A DNA stretch of 64,000 nt from Fibrella arboris (GTDB lineage Bacteria; Bacteroidota; Bacteroidia; Cytophagales; Spirosomataceae). The notes under the pieces are model-generated. The model did no database searches and had not been told where the DNA came from. It saw only the letters and a program-made list of their open reading frames with translations. Shown piece by piece: positions 35,200 to 44,247 of this stretch. The position numbers and the translations under genes were made by a program. Every line of letters begins with the position of its first letter. Position 1 is the first letter of the stretch. The DNA lies in assembly GCF_041321095.1 (NCBI RefSeq), contig NZ_JBGGWE010000019.1:50282-114281 (forward strand). Reading direction: 5' to 3'.

Positions 35200-35294
35200 A
35201 AAGAGCGGTCCGCCGCGGCGGCGAAAGTGCTGCGCTGCACGAGCACACTGACTTGATTGGGGGCGACTTTCGCCGCCGCGGCGGACCGCTCTTT
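35200..35294. repeat. Perfect 29-bp GC-rich inverted repeat between sigma and anti-sigma genes
   Basis: Arms 35200-35228 and 35266-35294 are exact complements around a 37-base loop. Outer bases (gagtgaatg / cattcactc-like) extend the pairing partly. It starts seven bases after the sigma stop codon and ends 21 bases before the next start, so it could lower or delay anti-sigma expression within the operon. Confidence 0.9.
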
Positions 35295-35315
35295 TACTCG
35301 TTCACTCATTAACCT

Positions 35316-35942
35316 ATGTCCCTCGAGAAATTCATCCGCGACAACCGCGACGCTTTTGAGCAGGACGGCCCCTCGGCTGGTTTGTGGGAGCAAATTGCAG
35401 ACCAGTTACCCGATCAGGCCAACCCCGACAAAACAGCCCGCCCTTTTCAGGCCGTGCATCGGCAACGTACCCGGTATGGAGGTACCCGGTATGGAGGTAT
35501 CCGGTATGGAAGTACCCGGTATGGAGATACCTGGACCCGCTCCTACTGGACATGGGCGGCCTCTATTGCGCTGCTGCTACTGGCCGGTAGCCTGTGGTGG
35601 ATCAATGACCGGTACGCGCCAACCAAACAAGCCGATGTGGTGGCCTTTAGCCCTACCTATGCCAAAGAAGTAGCGCAGTATTCCAGCCTGATTGAGACCA
35701 AACGGACCGAGTTGCAGCAGCTCACCGAAAGTAATCCCGATCTGTACGGGCAGTTTGCTCAGGATCTCGACCGGCTGGAAGCCAGTTATAAAGGGCTGAA
35801 GAAAGAACTACCCAATACCCCCAATCAGGAAGTGCTGATTCAGGCCATGATTCAGAACCTACAGCTCCAGATCGACCTGCTGAATGAACAACTGCGTGTT
35901 ATACAACGCATTAAACAACAAACGACCAATGAACCTGTTTAA
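35316..35942 (+). CDS. Membrane-anchored anti-sigma-like protein with RYGGT repeats
   Basis: 208 residues. The cytoplasmic N-terminus (1-50) includes LWEQIADQLPD, a helix like those that hold ECF sigma factors. Residues 52-71 are a five-residue tandem repeat (TRYGG). One transmembrane helix follows at about 79-97 (WTWAASIALLLLAGSLWWI), and the outer part (about 110-205) is a coiled coil (ETKRTELQQL, LQLQIDLLNEQLRVIQRIK). Position after an ECF sigma gene supports the role, but no zinc-anti-sigma motif is seen. Confidence 0.72.
   Translation: MSLEKFIRDNRDAFEQDGPSAGLWEQIADQLPDQANPDKTARPFQAVHRQRTRYGGTRYGGIRYGSTRYGDTWTRSYWTWAASIALLLLAGSLWWINDRYAPTKQADVVAFSPTYAKEVAQYSSLIETKRTELQQLTESNPDLYGQFAQDLDRLEASYKGLKKELPNTPNQEVLIQAMIQNLQLQIDLLNEQLRVIQRIKQQTTNEPV
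35468..35531 (+). repeat. 15-bp tandem repeat inside the anti-sigma-like gene
   Basis: About four in-frame copies of acccggtatggaggt, with single-base changes in the last copies, encode the RYGGT/RYGGI/RYGST/RYGD series. The length is a multiple of three, so copy number can change without breaking the frame. It lies just before the membrane helix. Confidence 0.9.
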
Positions 35943-37101
35943 TCCATACATCGTCTTTATGGCGGCCTGCCTGCTGGCTGCCCAGGCGTTTGCCCAGTCG
36001 CCCGATGAGTACCCGGCCGCTGTGGCCCAGACGACCCCGCTCCCGGCTGTTGGCTTTGCCCCACCGGCTCTGTTTGAGCCGATGGAAACGACCGACGACC
36101 GAACAGAACTTACCCGCACCATACTGAAATCGATCATGGTCGATAGCAAAGACGCGCTGTCTATCGACAATCATTTCGGCGACGTCAGCGTGTCGCTTTG
36201 GGATCGGAATGAATTCCGTATTCAGATTGTCGTTATTTCTTCGTCACAAAACGCCGACCGGGCCAGTAAAGCGCTGAACGCAGTCAGGATCGATGAGCGG
36301 CAGGATGGCGACACATACCATATCAAAACCGTAATTTCCAATGGCTTCGATGGAGGCTGGAAGAAAGGAGACCGGCGTAATTTTTTGCAGGTGCATTACC
36401 GCATTTCGATGCCTAAAGCCAATAAACTGGCCATCAAAAACAGTTTCGGCAACACGACCATCCCCGATTTTTGGGCACCACTCACGGTTGAATCAAGTTT
36501 TGGAAATGTATATGGGGCCACGCTGAACAACCCGACCAACAAGATCAAGGCCTCGTTTGGTAACGTGTCTTTTCGCGACGTACAGAATGGCAGCGTGGTC
36601 ATGTCGTTCGGTGACCTCGACATCAACTCCGGTAATGTGCTCTCTATTCAGCAAACGTATGGTAAGCTGAATATCGGCGAAACCAATAAAGTCGATGTAC
36701 GCACCAGCTACACCGATGCCCTGATCGGTGCCGTGCGGCAGTCGGGGAAATTCAAGATGGACTATGCCAGGCAATTTCGGGTGCAACGAATTGGGGCCGC
36801 CGCCGACAAAATCGACGTAGAAGCCAGCTATTCCACCGTAGCTCTGCCCATGCAGTCGACCCCCAACTGCGATTTCGACGTGACAGTCACTCACGGCGGA
36901 TTCACCTACCCGACACTGCCCAATCTGCAACTGCTCACCCAGCCCCAGCCTGCTACGTCGGCGCGTACGATAACGGGCGTGTCAATAACGGCACCCGCCC
37001 GCACAACACGCTCCAGACAGTATGTTGGGAAGGTAGGCAACGGCGACGGACCCAGCATTAAAGTAGTAGCTACTTACGGCGACGTACGTTTTAATAAATA
37101 G
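35929..37101 (+). CDS. Secreted beta-helix-like repeat protein (DUF4097-like)
   Basis: 390 residues from the ATG at 35929, which overlaps the end of the anti-sigma-like gene by 14 bases and begins a clear signal peptide (FMAACLLAAQAFAQ). The body has a repeated strand-turn pattern: IDNHFGDVSVSLW, IKNSFGNTTI, VESSFGNVYGA, IKASFGNVSFRDV, VVMSFGDLDINSG, IQQTYGKLNIGE. This suits the adhesin-like DUF4097 type often linked to ECF sigma modules. Its translational coupling points to a shared envelope-stress function, inferred. Confidence 0.75.
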   Translation: MNLFNPYIVFMAACLLAAQAFAQSPDEYPAAVAQTTPLPAVGFAPPALFEPMETTDDRTELTRTILKSIMVDSKDALSIDNHFGDVSVSLWDRNEFRIQIVVISSSQNADRASKALNAVRIDERQDGDTYHIKTVISNGFDGGWKKGDRRNFLQVHYRISMPKANKLAIKNSFGNTTIPDFWAPLTVESSFGNVYGATLNNPTNKIKASFGNVSFRDVQNGSVVMSFGDLDINSGNVLSIQQTYGKLNIGETNKVDVRTSYTDALIGAVRQSGKFKMDYARQFRVQRIGAAADKIDVEASYSTVALPMQSTPNCDFDVTVTHGGFTYPTLPNLQLLTQPQPATSARTITGVSITAPARTTRSRQYVGKVGNGDGPSIKVVATYGDVRFNK

Positions 37102-37169
37102 TTGGTCTTTGCCGATGAACAGATAGGGTTTGGCACCGGGTCAAATTATCTTTGCAGCAGAGAAAAGTA

Positions 37170-37225
37170 GTTTATCAGGTAGGTTTTGGAATAGCATTCC
37201 GGTTTGACGAACCTACCCGATAAAC
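37170..37225. repeat. 16-bp inverted repeat upstream of glmM
   Basis: Arms gtttatcaggtaggtt (37170-37185) and aacctacccgataaac (37210-37225) pair with one mismatch around a 24-base loop. It lies in the likely leader of glmM; just upstream TATCTTTG (37147-37154) fits the -7 promoter word, with a TTTG only 14 bases before it, shorter than usual. Confidence 0.6.
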
Positions 37226-37256
37226 AGCTTTCAAACTGTTTACCAGACCCAATCAC

Positions 37257-38684
37257 GTGGCTTTAATTAAATCGATCTCGGGCATCCGGGGAACCATCGG
37301 CGGACCTTCGGGCGAAGGCCTTACCCCCCTCGATGTAGTCAAATTTACAGCGGCTTTCGGCCAGTGGCTCCTGTCACGGCAAGCCACCCCAAAAGGTTCG
37401 CATACGGTAGTGATCGGCCGCGATGGTCGCCTGTCGGGGCCAATGGTTTCGCAACTGGTGGCCGCTACGCTGCAAGGGCTGGGTATCGACGTACTGGACC
37501 TGGGCCTGTCAACCACGCCAACGGTCGAACTGGCCGTTCCTGGCACCAATGCCATTGGCGGCATCATTCTGACAGCCAGCCACAACCCTATCCAGTGGAA
37601 TGCCCTGAAGCTGCTCAACGAAACGGGCGAGTTTATCTCTGGTGATGATGGGGCAGCCGTGCTGGCGCTGGCCGATAGCGAAGCCTTCACCTTTGCCGAC
37701 GTCAAGAAACTCGGCCAGTACAAAATCGATTCGGCAAACGAGACTACCTGGCTGCAAAAACACATTGATGCGATTCTGGCCCTGCCGCTGGTTGACCGCG
37801 ACGCCATTGCCAAACGTAATTTCCGTGTCGTTGTCGACGCGGTCAATTCAACCGGCGGACTAGCCGTGCCGATGCTGCTCAATGCATTGGGCGTTGAACA
37901 CATCACCAAACTACATTGTGAGCCAACCGGCCTTTTCGCCCATAACCCGGAGCCCCTTCCCGAAAACCTGACCGATATCATCAACGTGACGAAACGCGAT
38001 AACCAGGATCTGGGTATTGTGGTTGACCCCGACGTTGACCGGCTGGCGCTCATCTGCGAAGACGGCACCCCTTTCGGCGAAGAATATACGCTGGTGGCCG
38101 TAGCCGATTACGTGCTGAAAAACAGCCCGGAAGGAGCGTCGAAAAATACGGTTTCCAACTTGTCGAGCACGGTAGCCCTGCGCGATATAACCCAAAAGCA
38201 TGGCGGACAGCATGTGGCTTCGGCCGTGGGTGAGGTCAACGTGGTTGAGATGATGAAAGCACAGGGAGCGCTGATTGGTGGCGAAGGCAATGGGGGTATC
38301 ATTTTCCCGGAGCTGCATTATGGCCGCGACGCACTGGTGGGCATTGCTCTATTTCTGAGCCACTTAGCCAAATTCGGCAAGTCGGCCTCAATGCTTCGCC
38401 GGACGTACCCAAACTATTACATCTCCAAGAATAAGATCGAACTCACCCCCGATATCGATGTCGACGCAGTCCTGGAACGCATTCGGGCCAAGTACGCCAA
38501 GAACCCGGTCAATACGATCGACGGTGTGAAGATCGAATTCGACAAAGAGTGGGTTCACCTGCGCAAGTCGAATACCGAGCCGATCATCCGCATCTATTCT
38601 GAATCAGATACGCTGTCGACGGCCGATTACCTGGCCAACAAGATCATCTCCGATATTCGCGAAGTCATAGCCGATACACACTAA
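37257..38684 (+). CDS. glmM: Phosphoglucosamine mutase
   Basis: 475 residues, starting with GTG at 37257. It belongs to the alpha-D-phosphohexomutase family: ISGIRGTIGG at the start, the phosphoserine loop TASHNP with Ser108, the Mg-binding D257-P-D-V-D-R262, GGEGNGG (sugar-binding) and the C-terminal RKSNTEPIIRIYSES phosphate-binding loop. It interconverts glucosamine-6-phosphate and glucosamine-1-phosphate for UDP-GlcNAc and peptidoglycan synthesis. A phosphomannomutase activity cannot be excluded from sequence alone. Confidence 0.9.
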   Translation: MALIKSISGIRGTIGGPSGEGLTPLDVVKFTAAFGQWLLSRQATPKGSHTVVIGRDGRLSGPMVSQLVAATLQGLGIDVLDLGLSTTPTVELAVPGTNAIGGIILTASHNPIQWNALKLLNETGEFISGDDGAAVLALADSEAFTFADVKKLGQYKIDSANETTWLQKHIDAILALPLVDRDAIAKRNFRVVVDAVNSTGGLAVPMLLNALGVEHITKLHCEPTGLFAHNPEPLPENLTDIINVTKRDNQDLGIVVDPDVDRLALICEDGTPFGEEYTLVAVADYVLKNSPEGASKNTVSNLSSTVALRDITQKHGGQHVASAVGEVNVVEMMKAQGALIGGEGNGGIIFPELHYGRDALVGIALFLSHLAKFGKSASMLRRTYPNYYISKNKIELTPDIDVDAVLERIRAKYAKNPVNTIDGVKIEFDKEWVHLRKSNTEPIIRIYSESDTLSTADYLANKIISDIREVIADTH

Positions 38685-38698
38685 CAGGGTAGTTGGCG

Positions 38699-38745
38699 CC
38701 TAAAAAAGGGCTGGAACGTACCTGACGTTCCAGCCCTTTTTTAGG
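38699..38745 (+). terminator. Terminator of glmM with a GGTACGT-word loop
   Basis: Arms cctaaaaaagggctggaacgt (38699-38719) and acgttccagcccttttttagg (38725-38745) are exact complements with only five bases between. Strong stem plus T-run makes a bidirectional terminator. The top of the stem and loop read aacgtacctgacgtt, a full copy of the dispersed word. Confidence 0.88.
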
Positions 38746-38749
38746 CGGA

Positions 38750-39013
38750 TCATTCTGGTTTCGGTGGTGTGGTGACTAACGTATATAGGTTACCCATGCA
38801 CCGAAAAACAAGTACAACAGCTACTATTGAGCCCACTAATACCGCCAGCGTTTCCAGATTCAGGATACCGAAAAGCGGATCCTTCGCCACCGCCCGTGTG
38901 CTGATGATCAGCACCACCACCACGGCAGCTACATAAAGCAGGCCCAGTGAAAACAAAAGGCCCAAAAAATTGAGGCCAATCCGGATGAGCCATTTTTGAA
39001 TGTGTTTCGGCAT
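38750..39013 (-). CDS. Small two-helix membrane protein
   Basis: 87 residues with two predicted transmembrane helices (about 10-38, NFLGLLFSLGLLYVAAVVVV, and about 54-73, LETLAVLVGSIVAVVLVF). The start ATG at 39013 is the only sensible one. No motif of known function. Divergent from the next gene. Confidence 0.6.
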   Translation of the reverse strand: MPKHIQKWLIRIGLNFLGLLFSLGLLYVAAVVVVLIISTRAVAKDPLFGILNLETLAVLVGSIVAVVLVFRCMGNLYTLVTTPPKPE

Positions 39014-39112
39014 CTTTTAAAAACTATAGAGTCTGTAGAATTAGTTGACCGAACATTCAGCGCTGGTATTGGTTCGTTCAGTACACAATCCAGTACGCAA
39101 CGAACCAAACTC

Positions 39113-39838
39113 ATGGCCCAGGCATATCCGCAGACAATTCTGCACAACACGCTACAGGCACTTTCTAAAGCCGACGCTCAACCGTCGAGTGGTGCCGATC
39201 TGATCAAAGACTGGCAATCGACTCTCAAAAATACCGATGGTACCGAGGAAGTCCGCCAGCAATTGACCGATCTCTACGACGAATTATTAAATCCATCGCC
39301 CGATAACCACCGGGTGAAGCACCTCCTCACCACGCTGGCTGGCCAAACCCAATTGCTCGCCCGCGAAGCCGAACCCAGCTTCAGCGACGACCTGACTAGC
39401 CTGGCAGACTCGCTGCGTTCGTTTGCAACAGACCTCAATCGCGTTGGCGACGATAGCCAGCTGGCTGAAAATCAAACCGATGCCGGCACGATCTACGACC
39501 TCTACAATCCAGGGGACCGGGCGCAGAAGATGTTTATCGACACGCTGGAAACCCTGGCCGGTGGCGCCGTTGCGGCCACACCCGAACAGGGTGCCACCAT
39601 GGTAGAAGACTGGATCACGGTTGTACGCGCTGATGTAAGCACGCAATGGATTGAAGCACCACTGGCCCAGCTTCGCGATGCGCTGAACACGGATGATATG
39701 CGTAGTGCCGAGCGCCTTCTCCGCGAACTGGCCGGTACAGTACAGGAATACGCTAACAGTAACCCCGACGGTCCGTTCGGCAAAGACCTGACCAACCTGG
39801 CTACTGCCCTGATCAGCTTCTCAGGACCGCTGTCTTAA
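39113..39838 (+). CDS. Uncharacterised helical protein made of two related halves
   Basis: 241 residues from the ATG at 39113 (MAQAYPQTILHNTLQAL); the open frame begins earlier but overlaps the divergent gene. It is acidic and helical with no signal peptide. The halves align: DLIKDWQSTLKNTD...LYDELLN...HLLTTLAGQ...FSDDLTSLADSLRSF against MVEDWITVVRADV...LRDALN...RLLRELAGT...FGKDLTNLATALISF. An internal duplication of about 110 residues is thus likely. I do not recognise the family. Confidence 0.7.
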   Translation: MAQAYPQTILHNTLQALSKADAQPSSGADLIKDWQSTLKNTDGTEEVRQQLTDLYDELLNPSPDNHRVKHLLTTLAGQTQLLAREAEPSFSDDLTSLADSLRSFATDLNRVGDDSQLAENQTDAGTIYDLYNPGDRAQKMFIDTLETLAGGAVAATPEQGATMVEDWITVVRADVSTQWIEAPLAQLRDALNTDDMRSAERLLRELAGTVQEYANSNPDGPFGKDLTNLATALISFSGPLS

Positions 39839-39885
39839 CGTGAGATACGGATAGCACTATTCATCCGTGATCCACATCTGCGGGT

Positions 39886-39950
39886 AAGCAACAAGAATGG
39901 CTCTGCTGAGGCACCAGATGGGTACTTCGGCAGAGCCATTCTTGTTGCTT
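39886..39950. terminator. 24-bp hairpin after the duplicated helical protein
   Basis: Arms aagcaacaagaatggctctg... (39886-39909) and its complement (39927-39950) pair with one mismatch around a 17-base loop. It is about 48 bp downstream of the stop codon and before the next gene; the T-run is weak, so terminator role is probable, not certain. Confidence 0.6.
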
Positions 39951-40008
39951 AGCGCTTACTTCTCGATTCTCTGGCTAATTTGCCAATCTGAACGTACCTG
40001 TCTGCTTC

Positions 40009-41244
40009 ATGAACCCTCGCCTCAACACATTACCGCTGCTGCTCACCGGCTGCCTGCTCATCGGCTGCGTCTTATTGCCGGCCTGTCGAACAACTCCATT
40101 TGCCGCTAAACCGACTGATTCGATCCTGACTGGCGCTGATCAGACCAACCAGTACGTGCCTTATCTGATGGGGAAACGGGTCGGTATGGTTGTGAACCAG
40201 ACATCGATCATTGGCAGCAGGCCCAGCGTCGATAGCCTGTTGAGCCGGGGCGTTAAGGTAGTCCGCATCTTCGGGCCCGAACACGGGTTTCGGGGCAATG
40301 CCAGCAATGGCGCGAAGGTATCCGACGAAGTAGACGCTAAAACGGGTGTACCGGTCATTTCACTGTATGGGAAGAATAACAAGCCGACCGCCGCCCAATT
40401 GGCCGACATCGACGTGCTGGTCTTCGACATTCAGGATGTTGGCTGCCGTTTTTACACCTACATCAACACGCTGACGCACGTGATGGAGGCCTGCGCGGCC
40501 AACAACAAAGAACTGCTGATTCTGGACCGGCCCAATCCCAATGGGTACGTCGTTGACGGCCCTATGCTGGAAGATCACCTGTATTCGGGCATCGGCATGC
40601 ATCCTATTCCCATCACCCACGGCATGACCATGGCCGAGTTTGCCCAAATGGCCAACGGTGAAGGCTGGCTACCCAATAAAGCAAAATGCAGGCTTAAGAT
40701 TGTAAAGGTGGCGCACTACGACCACGACAAAGCGTATACGCTGCCTGTGCTGCCCTCGCCAAACCTCAACACCCAGCAATCGATCCTGCTCTATCCGAGT
40801 ATCTGCTTATTCGAAGGCACGATCGTCAGCCAGGGACGGGGTACGTATATGCCATTCACGGTGCTGGGTGCTCCGGCGCTCAAAGGGAAATATGCGTTCT
40901 CATTCAAACCCGTCAGCCTGAAAGGGATGAGCGAAACGCCGCTGCATCAGGATATGGAATGCTACGGCCTGGATCTGCGGAAATACGACACGAGCAAACT
41001 CCGCAGGTCGAAGCAGATCAATCTGGGCTGGCTGATGGACATGTATAAGGCTTACCCGGATAAAGAGCGGTTTTTCGACCGCAGCCAGAGCAAACAGATG
41101 GGCGATATCAACAAGCTGGCCGGCACCGAAAATCTAAAAAAACAGATCATCGCCGGTGTGTCCGAGTCTGAGATCAGAAAAAGCTGGGAGCCGGGTTTAT
41201 CGACTTACAAAAAGATGCGGAAGCAGTACCTGCTGTACCCATAA
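40009..41244 (+). CDS. namZ: DUF1343/NamZ-type exo-beta-N-acetylmuramidase (GH171)
   Basis: 411 residues with a lipoprotein-like signal (LLIGCVLLPACRTT). Diagnostic segments are GKRVGMVVNQTS, RIFGPEHGFRGNASNGAKV, DVLVFDIQDVGCRFYTYI, LILDRPNPNG and PITHGMTMAEFAQM, the DUF1343 core. NamZ cleaves non-reducing terminal MurNAc from peptidoglycan fragments, so this enzyme probably works outside the cytoplasm in cell-wall recycling. The window also encodes NagA, NagB and GlmM, which handle the resulting amino sugars. Confidence 0.88.
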   Translation: MNPRLNTLPLLLTGCLLIGCVLLPACRTTPFAAKPTDSILTGADQTNQYVPYLMGKRVGMVVNQTSIIGSRPSVDSLLSRGVKVVRIFGPEHGFRGNASNGAKVSDEVDAKTGVPVISLYGKNNKPTAAQLADIDVLVFDIQDVGCRFYTYINTLTHVMEACAANNKELLILDRPNPNGYVVDGPMLEDHLYSGIGMHPIPITHGMTMAEFAQMANGEGWLPNKAKCRLKIVKVAHYDHDKAYTLPVLPSPNLNTQQSILLYPSICLFEGTIVSQGRGTYMPFTVLGAPALKGKYAFSFKPVSLKGMSETPLHQDMECYGLDLRKYDTSKLRRSKQINLGWLMDMYKAYPDKERFFDRSQSKQMGDINKLAGTENLKKQIIAGVSESEIRKSWEPGLSTYKKMRKQYLLYP

Positions 41245-41264
41245 CACCAGCCTGAACGTGCAGC

Positions 41265-43784
41265 CTAACTTACCCGGGCCATTACGGGGTCACTAAAACT
41301 ATCGGCTCCGGTTTCAACTCTGCCCGCATAACGCTGGTCGAATGACGAATCGCCCACCACCCGGACGCTGACATCGTACCAGCCAAAACTGGCGCCGAGG
41401 GCAAAGCGAGTCATCGACGAGCTGGTTTGGGTGCCTGCTGCACCCAGCGTAAGCCGTTTCGTCGGCTGTTTGTAGGCCTGGGGAAGCAGTTCAAGGGTAA
41501 TGGGTTTCGGAGCCATATTCGTTACCCGGATGACCAGTTCTGTTGATCGGGTACGTGTGTTCACTACGTCATGGCACTCAACCAGTATGGTTGGCCTGGC
41601 GGCATTGGCCCGGAATTCCCGAAAAAAACCGTTAGGCCCGTAAACCCGCAGATGATACGCTCCCCCGGCGGGTAAAGTCCACGCATCACTCAATCGATCA
41701 CCGGGCGCCACCGCATAGTTGCGCACTGAATGATCGGCCATGTCATAAACCATGAATGGCGACCCGGCCGATGCCGCACCAAACCGATCGGTTTGGGCCA
41801 TAAACGTGATATGAAACTGATGCGTACCCGGATCCAGTCGGCCATCTACCCGTAATTGATACGGTAACGCGCAGGCAGGCCGAAGCCCAGCCTCCTGCTG
41901 AGCCATCAGCGCCGACGAGGCGGGTTGCTGATTAATGAGGGCAATTTCATCTGGGTGCAATGCCCGAAAGTTGCTGGGTACGTCCTTGAACTTCGCCTGA
42001 TGAATTCCCGCAATAAAGGAGGCTTTAGGCACGAAAGATGGTAGGTCGATGGCCTCGCCCCGGTATGGCCGGAACACCGATGTCAGGTCGCCACACACCG
42101 TTCGGCGCCAGGTGCTGATGTTGGTTTCGCGGATAGACTTGCCTGATTTCTGGCTTAAAAAGCCCTCCAGAAACTGTAGAATCGACGTATGATCGAACAC
42201 TTCGGAATTAACGTACCCACCCCGGCTCCAGGGCGACGCGATCACTAACGGCACCCGATAGCCTAACCCGATCGCACTGGCTCTGGCCCCCTCTTCAGGG
42301 TCTTTCACCGGCCGGGCCAACTCCTGTTCGAGGCTAACGTGTTCATCCAGCGTATCAATACCCGGAGATGTTTTACCCGTCTCCGGCTGATTGGGGTGTG
42401 GGGGAACGAACGGCGGAACATGGTCAAAATACCCGTCATTTTCGTCGTAGGCCAGAATGAAAATTGTCTTTTGCCAGACCGCTGGATTCTGGGTCAGACT
42501 ATCTATCATTTCCGACATATACCAGGCGCCGTACCAGGGCGCGCCGGGATGGTCCGAGAAGTTTTCGGGCGCTACCACCCACGACACGGTTGGTAACTGA
42601 CCCGTTTGTACATCCGCCCGGAACTGGTGCAGCACATCCCCTTTCGGAATGACCATCTCCCGTGCGACCTCGCCATCCTGATACGCAAACCGGGTCAGCT
42701 CCCGGTAGTGCGGATCTGACGCGTTGGTGGTAAAGGCTTTTTGATGCAGTGCCTTCTGCCGGTCGGTCAGGCTGGCCAGCTTGTCAGGGTGCCACAGCGT
42801 ATCGTCCTCCTTCAGTGTCTGTAGCAGTTCTTTCTTTTGCTGCACAGTCTTTCGAAGCGATTTGCCTTCGGGGGTGTTGTCTGCCAATGTGGGTAACTGC
42901 TGCTCCAGCGAAGCAATTTCACCGGGAAGCGTACCGAGCTGGTCGGCGCGGAAGCGTTGATAACTGGCCGCGAATTTGACGTTGTACTGGGCGAACCACT
43001 CCAGTGGATTATCGCTAAAATTGGACAGCCAGGCCTCTGCGTCGCCCGTCAGGCCGCTCGACAGATTGATCTCGTTCTGATAGACCCGCCAGGAGATGCC
43101 GTTTTCTTCCAGTCGTTCGGGAAAGGTTGTCCAGCTGGCCAGTCTATCGTAATCCAGCTCTTCATTACGAACGCGGGCCGGGGCGGTGGCCGCTTCGCGA
43201 ATGGTGCCACTCCACAGATAAGAGCGGTTGGGCGTGGTACCCGTAAGCGAGGAGCAGAAATTCTGATCGCATATGGTGAAGGCATCGGCCAGGGCATAAT
43301 AAAAAGGAATGTCCTGCCGGTCGTAGTACCCCATCGTGAGGGGCATATGAGCATAAGCTGCCTGGCCGGATTTCTTTACGTCGAGCCACCGATCGAACTT
43401 ACCCTCGTTGCGTGCGTCGACCTGGTTAGCCCAGGAATGGGGCAGAGAGCTCATCCAGGTAGCCTTGGTACCGTGCAGGTTCAGCCTGAAAGGCGCAAAG
43501 GTTTCGCCTGCTTTGTTCGTCTGTAGCCAAACCCGGTTTTTGTTGGGCAGTTCAATGGCACGCGGATCATTGAACCCCCTGACGCCCCGCAGAGCGCCGT
43601 AGCAGTGATCGAACGAGCGGTTTTCCTGCATGAGAATGACCACGTGTTCGGCGTCGAGGTAGGTACTGCCCGGCGCTGGAGCTATCGCCAGCGCTTTCTG
43701 GATGGATGCTAAAAAACCATCTGGCCAACCAGCGCCACCCGCCAGTAAGGCCGCCTTTTTCAGAAACTCACGTCTAGTATCCAT
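41265..43784 (-). CDS. Phosphocholine-specific phospholipase C
   Basis: 839 residues from the ATG at about 43784 (MDTRREFLKKAALLAGG), which begins a twin-arginine signal; the longer frame uses a TTG. The phosphoesterase domain has HVVILMQENRSFDHCYG (about 48-64), CSSLTGTTPNRSYLWSG, ILAYDENDGYFDHVPP and GLGYRVPLVIASPWSRGG, all hallmarks of the AcpA/phospholipase C family. The C-terminus carries two beta-sandwich domains as in non-haemolytic PLC. It hydrolyses phosphatidylcholine-type lipids outside the cytoplasm. Confidence 0.92.
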   Translation of the reverse strand: MDTRREFLKKAALLAGGAGWPDGFLASIQKALAIAPAPGSTYLDAEHVVILMQENRSFDHCYGALRGVRGFNDPRAIELPNKNRVWLQTNKAGETFAPFRLNLHGTKATWMSSLPHSWANQVDARNEGKFDRWLDVKKSGQAAYAHMPLTMGYYDRQDIPFYYALADAFTICDQNFCSSLTGTTPNRSYLWSGTIREAATAPARVRNEELDYDRLASWTTFPERLEENGISWRVYQNEINLSSGLTGDAEAWLSNFSDNPLEWFAQYNVKFAASYQRFRADQLGTLPGEIASLEQQLPTLADNTPEGKSLRKTVQQKKELLQTLKEDDTLWHPDKLASLTDRQKALHQKAFTTNASDPHYRELTRFAYQDGEVAREMVIPKGDVLHQFRADVQTGQLPTVSWVVAPENFSDHPGAPWYGAWYMSEMIDSLTQNPAVWQKTIFILAYDENDGYFDHVPPFVPPHPNQPETGKTSPGIDTLDEHVSLEQELARPVKDPEEGARASAIGLGYRVPLVIASPWSRGGYVNSEVFDHTSILQFLEGFLSQKSGKSIRETNISTWRRTVCGDLTSVFRPYRGEAIDLPSFVPKASFIAGIHQAKFKDVPSNFRALHPDEIALINQQPASSALMAQQEAGLRPACALPYQLRVDGRLDPGTHQFHITFMAQTDRFGAASAGSPFMVYDMADHSVRNYAVAPGDRLSDAWTLPAGGAYHLRVYGPNGFFREFRANAARPTILVECHDVVNTRTRSTELVIRVTNMAPKPITLELLPQAYKQPTKRLTLGAAGTQTSSSMTRFALGASFGWYDVSVRVVGDSSFDQRYAGRVETGADSFSDPVMARVS

Positions 43785-44247
43785 ATGCCGGTGTTGACCA
43801 ACTATCTCTGACAAAACTAGCGGGTTATCTGGCAGTGTGCCAGACCAGCCTCACGTTTAACAATTTTATCATTTTGCGGTCAATACGGCTACCAGGTCTT
43901 TCTCACAAAACCATATTCCGACTTAGTGAAACGCCTTCCAGGTAGTGTTACAGTCTCCTGGTGCCGCCCCGACTAGCTTTCACAAAATCATCAAGTCAAT
44001 CTTTAGCCGTGGCGCTCAGTAGATCGCCTCGATAATGAATAGCCTGACGGATGATCACTTCGTTGTACGGTACCATTCCCTTATTCATGCACGGCGTTAT
44101 GGTCGGCTGAACAGTTACCAGCAAGTGTAACGGAACAGAATAGGCCCTCGAATACATGGATTGACCCAATCAAGCACGACGTCGGTGTCGTGTCGGGCGA
44201 AGTAACTAAAGACAAACTCTACGTCAGCGAGAACTGACCAGTTAATC
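43785..44247. other. 463-bp intergenic region without a convincing gene
   Basis: It holds the promoters for two divergent genes. A 31-codon ORF (44035-44130, beginning MNSLTDDHF) and a stop-terminated open stretch ending in VSGEVTKDKLYVSEN (about 44150-44238) look protein-like and may be leftovers of a lost gene, but each is too short to call. No long palindrome here, unlike most gaps of this window. Confidence 0.4.

Noticed and set aside
44035..44130. 31-codon ORF (MNSLTDDHF...)
   Set aside because: Too short, no start context or conservation visible; kept only as a remark on the gap.
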